Under the pieces are notes generated by a model, which was not told the DNA's origin, did no database searches, and was given only the letters and a program-made list of their open reading frames with translations. Position numbers and translations under genes: made by a program. This document shows positions 17,293-27,185 of a stretch of 64,000 bases of DNA, in pieces. This DNA is from Leptolyngbya sp. PCC 6406. Its GTDB lineage: Bacteria; Cyanobacteriota; Cyanobacteriia; Phormidesmidales; Phormidesmidaceae. The stretch lies in the NCBI RefSeq assembly GCF_000332095.2, contig NZ_KI913949.1, positions 5,290,507 to 5,354,506 on the forward strand. The letters are read 5' to 3'. Every line of letters starts with the position of its first letter. Position 1 is the stretch's first letter.

Positions 17293-18788
17293 TCCTGCCC
17301 TCGATCACCTACGGCCTCTTCCTCATCAGCGTAGTGGGCCTCTATTGGGCCGTGGGACGGCGATCCCTACGAATTCCCCTACTCGCGATCGCGAGTCTGG
17401 TGTTCTACACCTCGCTTCAAGTGGAATATGTGCCCCTGATGCTGGCTCTAGTAGTGGTGAACTTTTTCTGGGGACAGGTGCTAGTCACCCCCATGGATTG
17501 GCGCATCCCCAATGAACAGTGGCAGGTGGCGGAGCAGGGCTGGAATCGCCGCCGCCGTCTGCTCCTGGGCCTGGGCATTGGGGTGAATGGCCTCATCCTC
17601 ATCGCCTTCAAATATGCCGATACCTGGCTAGGGTGGATCCTCCCACAGGCTTGGCTCACGCCCGATACTATCACCGGGGAACCCCCAGGCTGGCTGGCGA
17701 TCGCGCTACCCCTGGGCCTCAGCTTCTTCACCTTTGAATGCATCGCCTACCTGGTGGATGTTTACCGGGGAGCCCCCGCCACGGGCAATTTCCTAGAATT
17801 CACCGCCTACAAACTCTTTTTCCCCAAGCTCATCTCCGGGCCGATCACCCGCTTCCATGCCTTTACCCACCAACTCAAGGACAGCCCCACCCTAGACTGG
17901 AACTGGGTCGTGGAGGGACTGTGGCTGATTGCCGTGGGATCGGTGAAAAAACTGCTGATTGCCGACCACATCGGCGTTCTGGTCAACCTCAGCCTGGGCA
18001 ATCTGGAGCGGGCCGGTAGTGGGGATCTATGGCTGGCCCTCTTTGCCTATGGATTCCAGCTCTACCTGGATTTCAGCGGTTACGTGGACATTGCCCGAGG
18101 CAGCGCCCTGCTAATGGGGATCAACCTGCCCCAAAACTTCAACTTCCCCTACTTCACCACCAGCATCGCCGACTTTTGGCGACGCTGGCACATGACCCTG
18201 GGGGACTGGCTGCGAAACTACCTGTACTTCCCCCTGGGGGGATCGCGGGTGGGGCTAGCCCGCACCTGCTTGAACCTGATTTTTGTCATGGCCATCGCCG
18301 GAGTTTGGCACGGAGACACCTGGGGCTTTCTGATTTGGGGTGGCATCCATGGTTTGGCCCTCGCTATCCACCGCCTCAACCATGGAGTGACTAAACGAGT
18401 GCCCCTACTGCAAGGGTTTTGGAAAAATCCCCTAGGCATCTTGGTGAGCTGGGGACTGACCCAAGCCGTGGTGTTCTTTAGCTGGCTCTTTTTCCGGCTG
18501 CCGGAACCCCGGCAATATGCCCTAGCGCTGCAAAAGCTCTGGGGCGTGCCCAGCGATGCCCAGTTTACCCAGCAGGTCTATGGAGAATCCCTAGGGCTCA
18601 GCGTTCCCCAACTGTGGGGGCTACTGGGACTGGTGGCGGTCGCCATGGGGATCGCCTACGGTATCCAACGGGGGCTAAAGCTGCAAATCAGTTGGCCCCT
18701 TAAGCTGCTCTTGGTGCCCCTGTGCCTTTTCGCCGCCTGGATTTTGGCCCCGACCGAAAGCCTGCCCTACATTTATTTCGAGTTTTAA
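17289..18788 (+). CDS. MBOAT-family O-acyltransferase (AlgI-like)
   Basis: A 499-residue polytopic membrane protein of the MBOAT family, which passes acyl groups (usually acetyl) across the membrane for glycan O-acylation. Family signatures: FPKLISGPITRFHAF, DFSGYVDIARGSALLMGI, NFNFPYFTTSIADFWRRWHM (the FWRRWH hallmark), GDWLRNYLYFPLGGSR, and the two conserved histidine sites GVWHGDTW and GGIHGLALAIHR. It starts on the ATG that overlaps the stop of the DUF1574/SGNH gene. The two form an acylation module analogous to AlgI with AlgJ. A hairpin follows at 18816-18841. Confidence 0.92.
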   Translation: MILPSITYGLFLISVVGLYWAVGRRSLRIPLLAIASLVFYTSLQVEYVPLMLALVVVNFFWGQVLVTPMDWRIPNEQWQVAEQGWNRRRRLLLGLGIGVNGLILIAFKYADTWLGWILPQAWLTPDTITGEPPGWLAIALPLGLSFFTFECIAYLVDVYRGAPATGNFLEFTAYKLFFPKLISGPITRFHAFTHQLKDSPTLDWNWVVEGLWLIAVGSVKKLLIADHIGVLVNLSLGNLERAGSGDLWLALFAYGFQLYLDFSGYVDIARGSALLMGINLPQNFNFPYFTTSIADFWRRWHMTLGDWLRNYLYFPLGGSRVGLARTCLNLIFVMAIAGVWHGDTWGFLIWGGIHGLALAIHRLNHGVTKRVPLLQGFWKNPLGILVSWGLTQAVVFFSWLFFRLPEPRQYALALQKLWGVPSDAQFTQQVYGESLGLSVPQLWGLLGLVAVAMGIAYGIQRGLKLQISWPLKLLLVPLCLFAAWILAPTESLPYIYFEF

Positions 18789-18815
18789 GGATTTCCAGAG
18801 CATAACTCCGAAATC

Positions 18816-18841
18816 GTCCATGTCGCCGAGGCGACATGGAC
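18816..18841 (+). terminator. Hairpin after the MBOAT gene
   Basis: The arms GTCCATGTCGC and GCGACATGGAC form an 11-bp perfect stem with loop CGAG, 28 bases after the MBOAT stop codon. It is followed by AATTCCTAT, with no long T-run. It probably ends the DUF1574-MBOAT transcript. Confidence 0.6.
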
Positions 18842-18878
18842 AATTCCTATCACCCTCGCCAGCCCCCCCTCCTCAACC

Positions 18879-21635
18879 ATGTCTTCCCTAGCCACCCCCG
18901 ATCCGGCCTACGACATTTTTCGGGCTGAGCAACAGCCCCTGAGTGCCCTCTTTACACCCAAAACCGTCGCCGTCGTCGGAGCTACAGAGCGCCCCGGTAG
19001 CGTAGGCCGGACCCTACTGTGGAACTTGATCAGCAATCCCTTCGGGGGCACCGTGTTTCCGGTGAATCCCAATCGAAAAAACGTGTTAGGCATCCGGGCC
19101 TACGCCAGTCTGCGGGATACCCCCGATGTCCCCGACCTCGTCATCATTGCCACCCCCGCCCCTACCGTCCCCGGCATCCTGCAAGACTGTGTGGACCTCG
19201 GGGTAAAAGGAGCCATTGTCCTGTCGGCGGGCTTTAAGGAAATTGGCCCGATAGGGATTGAGCTAGAGCGACAAATTCGTGCCCTGTTGGCCACCAGTGA
19301 TTTACGCCTGATTGGTCCCAACTGCCTGGGATTAATGAACCCCTTGGTGGGGCTCAATGCCACCTTTGCCAGCACCATGGCTCGCCCCGGCAATGTGGGC
19401 TTTATCAGTCAGAGTGGAGCCCTCTGTACCGCTGTACTGGACTGGAGTCTGCAAGAAAATGTGGGCTTCAGCACCTTTGTCTCCATTGGCTCCATGTTGG
19501 ATGTGGATTGGGGCGACCTGATCTATTACCTGGGGGATGATCCCCAGACCCGCAGCATTGTCATTTACATGGAGTCTATCGGCAATGCTCGCTCCTTTCT
19601 CTCGGCGGCGCGGGAGGTGGCTCTGACAAAGCCAATTATTGTGATCAAGGCGGGACGTACAGCGGCGGCGGCTCAGGCAGCGGCCTCCCACACGGGATCC
19701 TTAGCAGGGAGTGATGCGGTTCTAGATGCGGCATTCCGGCGGTGTGGGGTGTTGCGGGTCAACCGCATTTCTGAACTGTTTGACCTGGCGGAGGTATTGG
19801 CCAAGCAGCACCAGCTTCCCAAAGGCCCCAAGCTCAGCATCATTACCAATGCGGGGGGACCGGGGGTATTGGCGACGGATGCTCTGATCGCCACTGGGGG
19901 GGAACTGGCTCCCCTAGCGACGGAAACGATCGCAGCGTTGAATGACACGCTGCCCCCCCATTGGAGTCACCATAATCCCATTGACATCCTGGGGGATGCC
20001 GATCCCGAGCGCTACACGCAAGCCCTGAAGGTGGCGATGAGGGATCCCAACAGTGATGGCTTGCTGGTCATCCTGACGCCCCAGGCGATGACGGATCCGA
20101 CGGAAACTGCTGAACAACTGAAGCATTGCGCCCAAAACAGTGATAAGCCAATTTTGGCGAGCTGGATGGGGGGTGCAGAGGTGACCCATGGCGAGACGAT
20201 TCTCAACCGTGCCAGCATTGCCACCTACCGCTACCCCGATGCGGCGGCGGTGTTGTTTAACTTCATGTGGAAGTACCACTACAATCTGCAAGGCATTTAC
20301 GAGACGCCTGCCCTGCTGCCAGAGTCGGAGTTTGGGACCACTGACCGCGCCCAGGTGAGTGATATTTTGCAGGCCGTTCAGTCGGAGGGACGCACCCTCT
20401 TGACGGAGATGGAGTCGAAGCAGATTTTGCAAGCCTATGGGATTCCAACCGTGGAGTCGCGCCTTGCCCACACGCCAGAGGCTGCGGTGGCCTGGGCGGA
20501 GGAAATCGGCTACCCCGTAGTGGTCAAGCTGGTGTCTAAGACCCTGACTCACAAGACCGATGTGGGGGGGGTGCATCTGAATCTGCCTGGGGCGGAGGCG
20601 GTGCGCTGCGCCTATGCAGATATTCAATCAGCGGTGACGGCGAAGGCGGGGGCAGAGCACTTTCAAGGGGTGACGGTACAGCCCATGATCGATCGCGATC
20701 GCAGTTATGAGTTGATTATTGGTAGTAGTGTCGATGACCAGTTTGGCCCGGTGATCCTGTTTGGCGCGGGAGGGCAGTTGGTAGAGGTGTTTCAGGATAG
20801 TGCGATCGCGCTGCCGCCCTTAAACACCACCCTAGCCCGCCGCCTGATGGAGCAGACCAAAATCTATAAAGCCCTGCAAGGGGTACGGGGGCGAGAGGCC
20901 ACCGCCCTGGACGAATTAGAACGGTTGTTAGTGCGTTTTAGCCAGTTAGCAATGGAGCAGCGGTGGATTAAAGAAATTGACATTAATCCCTTGCTCGTCT
21001 CAGAGGCCAGTAGCCGCTATCCCCTACTAGCACTGGATGCCCGCATTGCCCTCCACCCCAACGACGCCAGCCTGCAAGACTTGCCCTCCCCCGCCATTCG
21101 TCCCTACCCCAGCCAGTATGTGCTGCCCTGGCAACTGCGGGATGGCACTAACATCACCCTGCGCCCCATTCGCCCCGAAGATGAACCCTTACTGGTAGAT
21201 TTTCATCACACCCTGTCAGAGGAGAGTGTGTATCTGCGCTATTTTCACCTGATGAACCTGAGCCATCGGGTCGCCCACGATCGCCTCACCCGCATTTGCT
21301 TCATTGACTACGATCGCGAGATGGCCCTCGTGGCCGACCACAAAAATCCCGACACAGGCAAGCATCGGATCCTGGGTGTAGGACGCTTAAGTAAGCAGCA
21401 CGGCCAGAATGAGGCGGAATTCGCCATGCTGGTGAGCGACAGCTATCAGCAGCAGGGATTGGGCACCAAGCTTCTAGAGCAGCTTGTGGCCATCGCCCGC
21501 CAAGAAGGCATGACCCGCATCACCGCTGAAATTTTGAGGGAAAACCGTGCCATGCAAAGGGTTTGCGAAAAAGTCGGCTTTACCCTCACCCGCGCCCCTG
21601 ATTTTGTTCAGGCGGTCTTTATGGTGACAGGTTAG
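18879..21635 (+). CDS. Acyl-CoA synthetase (NDP-forming)-GNAT fusion, Pat-type
   Basis: A 918-residue protein fusing an ADP-forming acyl-CoA synthetase module to a GNAT acetyltransferase. The order is: CoA-binding domain ([19 protein letters not shown], residues 28-125), succinyl-CoA-ligase-like domains ([36 protein letters not shown]), and an ATP-grasp domain ([10 protein letters not shown] ... [20 protein letters not shown], about 515-700). The C-terminal GNAT has [14 protein letters not shown] and an acetyl-CoA loop [10 protein letters not shown] (near 858). Pat/PatZ proteins of this architecture acetylate lysines, notably of acetyl-CoA synthetase, and thereby couple metabolism to acetyl-CoA supply. 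Whether the synthetase half is active cannot be judged here. It is not obviously in an operon. Confidence 0.9.
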   Translation: MSSLATPDPAYDIFRAEQQPLSALFTPKTVAVVGATERPGSVGRTLLWNLISNPFGGTVFPVNPNRKNVLGIRAYASLRDTPDVPDLVIIATPAPTVPGILQDCVDLGVKGAIVLSAGFKEIGPIGIELERQIRALLATSDLRLIGPNCLGLMNPLVGLNATFASTMARPGNVGFISQSGALCTAVLDWSLQENVGFSTFVSIGSMLDVDWGDLIYYLGDDPQTRSIVIYMESIGNARSFLSAAREVALTKPIIVIKAGRTAAAAQAAASHTGSLAGSDAVLDAAFRRCGVLRVNRISELFDLAEVLAKQHQLPKGPKLSIITNAGGPGVLATDALIATGGELAPLATETIAALNDTLPPHWSHHNPIDILGDADPERYTQALKVAMRDPNSDGLLVILTPQAMTDPTETAEQLKHCAQNSDKPILASWMGGAEVTHGETILNRASIATYRYPDAAAVLFNFMWKYHYNLQGIYETPALLPESEFGTTDRAQVSDILQAVQSEGRTLLTEMESKQILQAYGIPTVESRLAHTPEAAVAWAEEIGYPVVVKLVSKTLTHKTDVGGVHLNLPGAEAVRCAYADIQSAVTAKAGAEHFQGVTVQPMIDRDRSYELIIGSSVDDQFGPVILFGAGGQLVEVFQDSAIALPPLNTTLARRLMEQTKIYKALQGVRGREATALDELERLLVRFSQLAMEQRWIKEIDINPLLVSEASSRYPLLALDARIALHPNDASLQDLPSPAIRPYPSQYVLPWQLRDGTNITLRPIRPEDEPLLVDFHHTLSEESVYLRYFHLMNLSHRVAHDRLTRICFIDYDREMALVADHKNPDTGKHRILGVGRLSKQHGQNEAEFAMLVSDSYQQQGLGTKLLEQLVAIARQEGMTRITAEILRENRAMQRVCEKVGFTLTRAPDFVQAVFMVTG

Positions 21636-21667
21636 CAGGGGACGGCGGCACGTCCCCTGCTAACCTG
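21628..21667 (+). terminator. 16-bp perfect hairpin overlapping the stop codon
   Basis: The arms CAGGTTAGCAGGGGAC (21628-21643) and GTCCCCTGCTAACCTG (21652-21667) pair perfectly around an 8-base loop. The stop codon TAG at 21633-21635 is inside the left arm. It is followed by ACTCTGCCCC, without a T-tract, so termination may need another factor. Confidence 0.65.
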
Positions 21668-21709
21668 ACTCTGCCCCGTGGGCTAGCATAGGGGCGAATC
21701 TTTAGGGTT

Positions 21710-24037
21710 TTGTGCGTGCCTGTGTCCTCTGAACCTTCTCGCGACCCAAGCTCCTCTGCCACCGACCAATGGCGCAAATTTTTGGGGGTATGGGCGGGGC
21801 CAGGGGAACTGCCGGAGGAATCCCGCGCCCTGCGGCTATTGGTGCAGGGGCTGGTAACGGTGGGCATTGCCTCCGTCAGCGTAGCGGCCATCGGGGTGGC
21901 TCCGGCATCCTGGTTGAATCTGCTCGCGATTCCCCTCAGTGCCATCGGCGGCTACTGGAGTTGGCGTCGCCGCCACCAAGCCAACATTACGGTAAAGTTT
22001 GTGATTGCCCTGGGCATGTTACTGGCCCTAGGCTTTTTTTTATCCCGTCTCTTGGGGGAGGGCAGCGATACACGGGTACGCTTGGCGGAGCTGCTGATCC
22101 ATTTGCAGGTGCTCCACAGCTTTGACATGCCCCGGCGCAAGGACTTGGGCTATTCCATGGTGATTGGCCTGATCCTCCTAGGGGTGGCCGCCACCATTAG
22201 CCAAACCCTGACTCTAGCACCGTTTCTCCTGACCTTTTTAGCGATCGCACTGCCAGTTTTGATCCTGGACTATCGATCCCGCCTGGGCCTGCGAGGGTGG
22301 CAAGCGGCCCTGGGAGGGATACCCACGGTACGGCGCATGGGTCTACTACTGGGGATCACCGTCTTACTGGGACTGACGATTTTCCTGCTACTGCCTCGCT
22401 TGCCCGGTTACCAAATTCGCAATTTCCCCGTCAGCGCCACCATTAGCTTCGAGGGTGACTTCTCCGGCGATCGCATTACCAACCCCGGTGCCGGATTTGG
22501 TACAGATGGCGAGGGTGGCGAGGGGGATAGCGAGGGCAACGGGACCGGGCCAGGGCAGCTTGATGACACCTTTTACTACGGCTTTAGCCGCCGCATAAAC
22601 CAAAATCTACGGGGCAGTCTCATCCCCCAGGTATTACTACGGGTGCGATCGCAGGCGGTAGGCTTTTGGCGCGTCATGGCCTTTGATCGCTACACCGGCC
22701 AGGGGTGGGAAGTTTCCCGTGAAGATGAGGTCGAGGTAATCCGGCGATCAGGGGTGACCTACCAGACCTTTTTGCCAGAATCGGCCTTTCGCCCAGGGTT
22801 AACGGATATGGATCAGGGACGGCAGCGGGAGGTGATTCAAACCTATACAGTGGTGAATCCCCTGCCTAATGTCATGCCCGCCCTCTATCAGGCACGGCAG
22901 ATTTATTTCCCCACGCAAGAAGTCGCTATCGATACAGAGGGGGGGCTGCGCTCCCCCATCCCCCTCTCACCGGGGTTGACCTATACCGTGCTCTCCCAGG
23001 TGCCCTACCGCGATCGCACTCTCCTTAGAGACGCCCCCACAGACTATACCAGCAGCATTCAGGATCACTATCTGCAAGTCCCAGAAGGCTTAGGCGATCG
23101 CCTAAGCCAGACTGCGCAAGACCTGATGGCCCAAGCCCCCCAGCCCCTCACAGATCCCTACGAAACCGCCCTATACCTGGCCCAAGCCCTGAAGCAAAAC
23201 TACACCCTCCTACCAGAACTCCCTTTTTTTGAAACCGAAGAAGATCTAGTCACCGCCTTTCTCTATCGCTACGAAGGGGGCTACACCGACCACTTTTCCA
23301 CAGTATTAACAGTAATGCTCAGGAGTTTGGGAATCCCAGCGCGGCTGGTAGTGGGCTTTGGGCCGGGGGAATTCAACCCCTTCACTGGCTACTCCGTAGT
23401 ACGAAACACCGACGCCTACGCCATGACAGAGGTTCTCTTTCCCGGCTACGGCTGGTTTGCCTTTGACCCCATTCCCACCCATGACATCGTCCCCCCCTCC
23501 ATTCAGGATTACCAAACCTTTAGCGTCCTGCGGCAATTTTGGAACTGGGTGGCAGGGTGGCTCCCCTCCCCAGTAGCCGGACTCTTCAACAATGTCTTTC
23601 TAGCACTAACGACCTGGGCAAGTCGCATTTTTGCCTTCCTCAGTCAGGGCTGGCTACAAGTCTTTGTGGGCTTGATCGGAGTCACGGGGCTGGGCTTTGG
23701 ACTCTGGCTCAGTTGGTTAGGCTGGCGCAGTTGGCGGCGGCAGCGATGGCTAAAGCAACTCCCCGCCGTAGAGCGAATCTACCAGCAGCTCTTGGCTTGG
23801 TTGGCTATCCAGGGCTTCCCCAAGGCTCCCACCCAGACCCCCCTAGAACATGTCCAACAGATCCGCCGCCACAACACCGTAACCTACGGCCCCCAAGTGA
23901 GTGACTTGGTAGAAGCCTATGTGCGCTGGCGCTACGGAGGCCAGCCCCAAGACGAGAAGGCTTTGCACGCTCAAGCGCGATCGCTGATGGGTCAGCAGCA
24001 CCCCGCTCCGAATTCTAGGATTATCGGATTTCGTTGA
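21710..24037 (+). CDS. TgpA-like membrane protein with degenerate transglutaminase domain
   Basis: A 775-residue protein of the DUF3488/transglutaminase (TgpA) architecture: five or six N-terminal membrane helices (residues 40-235), a long periplasmic part, a transglutaminase fold (about 480-590), a further membrane helix (about 640-665) and a cytosolic DUF4129-like tail. In the fold, the canonical Cys site reads EGGYTDHFSTVL, with Thr526 where Cys is expected. The canonical His-Ala-Trp reads TDAYAMTEV (Tyr570). The Asp site FDPIP remains. It therefore looks catalytically inactive, probably a structural or binding version; I believe this is shared by cyanobacterial relatives. The start is uncertain among TTG 21710 and GTG 21716 or 21722. 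Confidence 0.85.
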   Translation: MCVPVSSEPSRDPSSSATDQWRKFLGVWAGPGELPEESRALRLLVQGLVTVGIASVSVAAIGVAPASWLNLLAIPLSAIGGYWSWRRRHQANITVKFVIALGMLLALGFFLSRLLGEGSDTRVRLAELLIHLQVLHSFDMPRRKDLGYSMVIGLILLGVAATISQTLTLAPFLLTFLAIALPVLILDYRSRLGLRGWQAALGGIPTVRRMGLLLGITVLLGLTIFLLLPRLPGYQIRNFPVSATISFEGDFSGDRITNPGAGFGTDGEGGEGDSEGNGTGPGQLDDTFYYGFSRRINQNLRGSLIPQVLLRVRSQAVGFWRVMAFDRYTGQGWEVSREDEVEVIRRSGVTYQTFLPESAFRPGLTDMDQGRQREVIQTYTVVNPLPNVMPALYQARQIYFPTQEVAIDTEGGLRSPIPLSPGLTYTVLSQVPYRDRTLLRDAPTDYTSSIQDHYLQVPEGLGDRLSQTAQDLMAQAPQPLTDPYETALYLAQALKQNYTLLPELPFFETEEDLVTAFLYRYEGGYTDHFSTVLTVMLRSLGIPARLVVGFGPGEFNPFTGYSVVRNTDAYAMTEVLFPGYGWFAFDPIPTHDIVPPSIQDYQTFSVLRQFWNWVAGWLPSPVAGLFNNVFLALTTWASRIFAFLSQGWLQVFVGLIGVTGLGFGLWLSWLGWRSWRRQRWLKQLPAVERIYQQLLAWLAIQGFPKAPTQTPLEHVQQIRRHNTVTYGPQVSDLVEAYVRWRYGGQPQDEKALHAQARSLMGQQHPAPNSRIIGFR

Positions 24038-24176
24038 AACCCTCAACAGGGCAAGAGTTTTAAGTTCTGGTGAGGTTACTCGAAAGAGAAACACTAAGCA
24101 ATCTTGGGGAATCTCTGCACCTTCTAAGCCTAAAATTGTATCTAACGAGAGATTAGGATTCTCTGAGAAGAAAGAC

Positions 24177-24512
24177 TTGTCCTCTGTCGCTGTTGCCTCA
24201 CATCAAATGCAAGAGACACCCCAAGAAAAATTTAATCGCTTATCTAGACTGTGGAACACAGAAACCAAGCATATGTCTCTTTCCAGTGACAAGGTTATGC
24301 ATTATGCCTATCAACAGATCATTGACATGGGAACAGGTGCAATGCCTTTCATATTGCAAGACATGAAAGCAAACTTGACCCATTGGTTTTGGGCGCTTTA
24401 CATCATCACTGGAGTAAATCCTGTCAAACCCGAGGATGAGGGACGTATTCACAAAATGGCTGATGCTTGGTGGGCATGGGGAAGAGATCACGGGTATGTG
24501 CAATACCTTTAA
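24177..24512 (+). CDS. Small conserved protein of unknown function, companion-type
   Basis: Up to 111 residues. The core LSRLWNTETKHMSLSSDKVM, YQQIIDMGTGAMPFILQDM, HWFWALYIITGVNPV and DAWWAWGRDHGY matches a widespread bacterial family whose members read HPAYQ.IIGMG..ALPLIL ... WFWAL..ITG.NPV. It is often found in two-gene, mobile or toxin-antitoxin-like loci. Only TTG 24177 and ATG 24207 are available as starts. The same frame is open and protein-like for about 150 bases further upstream without a start codon (SDFVETLNRARVLSSGEV), suggesting that the 5' end is truncated. It marks the left edge of the accessory island, converging on the subtilase gene 24 bases away. Confidence 0.65.
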   Translation: MSSVAVASHQMQETPQEKFNRLSRLWNTETKHMSLSSDKVMHYAYQQIIDMGTGAMPFILQDMKANLTHWFWALYIITGVNPVKPEDEGRIHKMADAWWAWGRDHGYVQYL

Positions 24513-24536
24513 GGCTTAGCCAGAGAAAAGAGGCAA

Positions 24537-27185
24537 TCATGTTGAGGGTATTGTCACACTCACTTGTTGTTGCGGCTGAACCTGTAAGGATTGTTGAACC
24601 TGAGCAAAAGCTGCATAAATGGGAATCTCTGAGTTGACTGCTTCAAAACTAACAACGAGGGAGAAAGGAACAGTCGCCTCAGGATTTTTATTCCAGCCTA
24701 CATGACCAACTACGCCAACACAGAAACCCTCGCGGAGATCATAGGATTTGACGATTGCCCAATCCTTCTGAATGGTCCCTGCACTTCTAGAAACTTCCTT
24801 GACAATGCCATCGATCCCCTGTGAGGGAACGGTGCCATCATCACGTCGTCTCGCTCGCCTTCTACCCAGAGTCCAAGGAAAACCGCCTTCTCCCTCGTCG
24901 GCATCTAGTGGGGCTTGATCGTACTCCTTCAGAACTTTGGCAAGAAAGGTATCCGGATCTTGTCCCCGCTTGCTACAGGTCCAATCAAGCCAGGTTGAGA
25001 GGTATTTCCGGCGATTGCGGCGGGTGCGGCGAGGCTCAGCAACATAGGATAGGGTGATTTCAATGCGGATATCGAAGCCTTCACCTTCCCTGAGCAGAAA
25101 TTCGGGTATTTGGACCTGGTAAACCTTGGCTTGTCGGGCTTTAATGGACTCGCTGCTCGGAGTCGTGAGGGTAATCCGGCTGAGAGAATTGCCTAGTGCT
25201 CGGTCCAGGTCAGGAATGCCATAGCCCATTGTCCGGATAGCATGGTAGCGCTTTTCATCAGATTCTTCTGCCCAGGCCGGTAAGCGGGCTGACTGAACAA
25301 TCAGGGCGCGGTAGAGTAGAGCGTTTGCTTCCGGATATGCGGCTGCCAGGGCGGCTGCGATATGAGTAACTTTGGGGGCTGCAAATGAGGTGCCAACCCT
25401 ATTGCGGCTGACGACTGGGCCTCCTTCTCGGGTGGCTCGAACTAGTTCAGGGCAGACGGGCTCAGGTATGGTGAAATTGGGCGGAGTGCTGGAGTCAATG
25501 ACGAGGTCGCCGCCGTATTCAACCACTTCGGGCTTGATCGTGTTCCAGATGCCCAAGCCTGTGCAGGAGAAGGCGGAAGGGTAATCTGCATCTGCTAGCG
25601 ATCGCAGGGGTGGCGAGTCGTAGGTGGCATGGGCTACTGAGCCGACCGTTAAGGCTTGGAAACTTTGTCCGGGGCTAGCGATTCTCACAGATGGGGAGAG
25701 CAAGTAGTCTGGATAGTTTCTACCTGCACCTAAGTGACTGGCGATCGCGGGACGAGTGGGAAAGTTAGCACTCGCATTAAGATTTCCGGCTGCGACAATG
25801 AAGAGAAGATCTCCCCCCATATTCCAGGTGAGCTTATCAATGGCAGCAGCCCAGGCGGTCATAAGCTGGGTTCGGCAGGGAGTGATGGTTGTAATCGAAT
25901 GATTGAACAGGCGAGTGCTCGTACGCCTAAAGTAAAAATCGACGATTTCTTCCAGCACCTCTGGAGGAAAAATATTCCTGGGCAGATGATTGTCATGATC
26001 AAGCATCCTCGCATTTTGGAGCCAACAGATGGACTGAAGCTGCCCTGTTCGTGGCACCTCACGCGGGTAAATAACGGCTCCGGCGACTCTGGTACCGTGC
26101 CCACCGTTGGGGACATAATCGGCTGTCTGATCTAGCTCTCCCGGCACCCATGATCTTGAATTGGCTTCATCAATTGCACCCCTGAGGAGGGGATGCCGTT
26201 CTTGGATGCCGCTATCGATGACGCAAACTTTAGGGGCGTTGGACTCCGGTGGCTCAAGCTCGAAACCATCTCGATAATCCCCAGCAGCATCTGGATCAAC
26301 TGGGGGAAGGTCAATGTCCTCATATTCACACACATCAAAGATATAGGGAAAATTGAGAACAAGATCTCTCAACCCGTTGCCAGAGATGCGAATTCGACAG
26401 GAGAAGCTATCAGGCAAGCGTGAGACGCCAATTTCATTCCCTTCAATGTTGTGAAGTATCTCCCCCCTATACTGCCGGACAAACTCCTCTAGCTTGTCTG
26501 AGCGCTCAAAGTAGAGATTATCCCATTCCTCCCGAGTGAGTTTGTACTTGGACAACCATCTTTCAATTCCCTGTTGGAAACTTTCATCGGTCTTGTAGCG
26601 TTCCCGTTTGGGGCATCGAGAATATTGCTCTTGAATATCGATACAGGAGATCCCAACATCGACGATGTATTCCTGGTTGTCCTGAATCTGATCCCAACCG
26701 GTTCTAAGCTTATCGGACAGAATGAATTCAGGTCGATTAGTGCCTTCTAGGAGTTCCCAAATGGCTGGAACCTTACCTCTACCTGTTTCAGAGTTGATAA
26801 AGTTTACGATCTTCTTCCTAAGCTCGGATAACTCGGTATCTGCGGAAGCACCAATAATGTAGCCTTCTTCTAAGTCAGCGACCACTTCAATACCGAAGCT
26901 TCTGAGGTTATCGGCGTCAAAAGCATCGGGATCAACTTGGAGAATGAATGATACAGCATCGGGAAGATCAGGCTTGCCTTCCTCTTGGCGTTTCTTCTGT
27001 TCTTCTTGCCAGTTGATCGTAATCAAATCAACTGAGGATTTAAGTTTGCTCCCGTGACCTCCAGCATTTCCTTTGTTTGCGGCAGTCCTTGAAGAAGCTT
27101 GCCTGGATCCTCTTGGTGAGACGGCAATTCCTTGACTGGCTAATCGTAGACGGAGATGGGGAAAATTCGAGGCGTTATCCGGCAT
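24537..27185 (-). CDS. ietS: IetS-like S8 subtilase of an ATPase/protease defence pair
   Basis: An 882-residue subtilisin-like serine protease. The triad is complete: Asp324 in VCVIDSGIQERHP, His363 in NGGHGTRVAGAV, and Ser600 in GTSFAAPKVTHIAAAL. The oxyanion Asn is in FIVAAGNLNASA. About 310 N-terminal residues of uncertain fold and about 220 C-terminal residues flank the protease domain. There is no signal peptide, so it should act in the cytosol. Its start overlaps the end of the AAA ATPase gene by 11 bases. An AAA ATPase followed by an S8 protease is the arrangement of IetAS, first described on a Ti plasmid as an incompatibility-enhancing toxin-antitoxin pair and later shown to protect against phage. 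I name it by that architecture. Confidence 0.82.
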   Translation of the reverse strand: MPDNASNFPHLRLRLASQGIAVSPRGSRQASSRTAANKGNAGGHGSKLKSSVDLITINWQEEQKKRQEEGKPDLPDAVSFILQVDPDAFDADNLRSFGIEVVADLEEGYIIGASADTELSELRKKIVNFINSETGRGKVPAIWELLEGTNRPEFILSDKLRTGWDQIQDNQEYIVDVGISCIDIQEQYSRCPKRERYKTDESFQQGIERWLSKYKLTREEWDNLYFERSDKLEEFVRQYRGEILHNIEGNEIGVSRLPDSFSCRIRISGNGLRDLVLNFPYIFDVCEYEDIDLPPVDPDAAGDYRDGFELEPPESNAPKVCVIDSGIQERHPLLRGAIDEANSRSWVPGELDQTADYVPNGGHGTRVAGAVIYPREVPRTGQLQSICWLQNARMLDHDNHLPRNIFPPEVLEEIVDFYFRRTSTRLFNHSITTITPCRTQLMTAWAAAIDKLTWNMGGDLLFIVAAGNLNASANFPTRPAIASHLGAGRNYPDYLLSPSVRIASPGQSFQALTVGSVAHATYDSPPLRSLADADYPSAFSCTGLGIWNTIKPEVVEYGGDLVIDSSTPPNFTIPEPVCPELVRATREGGPVVSRNRVGTSFAAPKVTHIAAALAAAYPEANALLYRALIVQSARLPAWAEESDEKRYHAIRTMGYGIPDLDRALGNSLSRITLTTPSSESIKARQAKVYQVQIPEFLLREGEGFDIRIEITLSYVAEPRRTRRNRRKYLSTWLDWTCSKRGQDPDTFLAKVLKEYDQAPLDADEGEGGFPWTLGRRRARRRDDGTVPSQGIDGIVKEVSRSAGTIQKDWAIVKSYDLREGFCVGVVGHVGWNKNPEATVPFSLVVSFEAVNSEIPIYAAFAQVQQSLQVQPQQQVSVTIPST

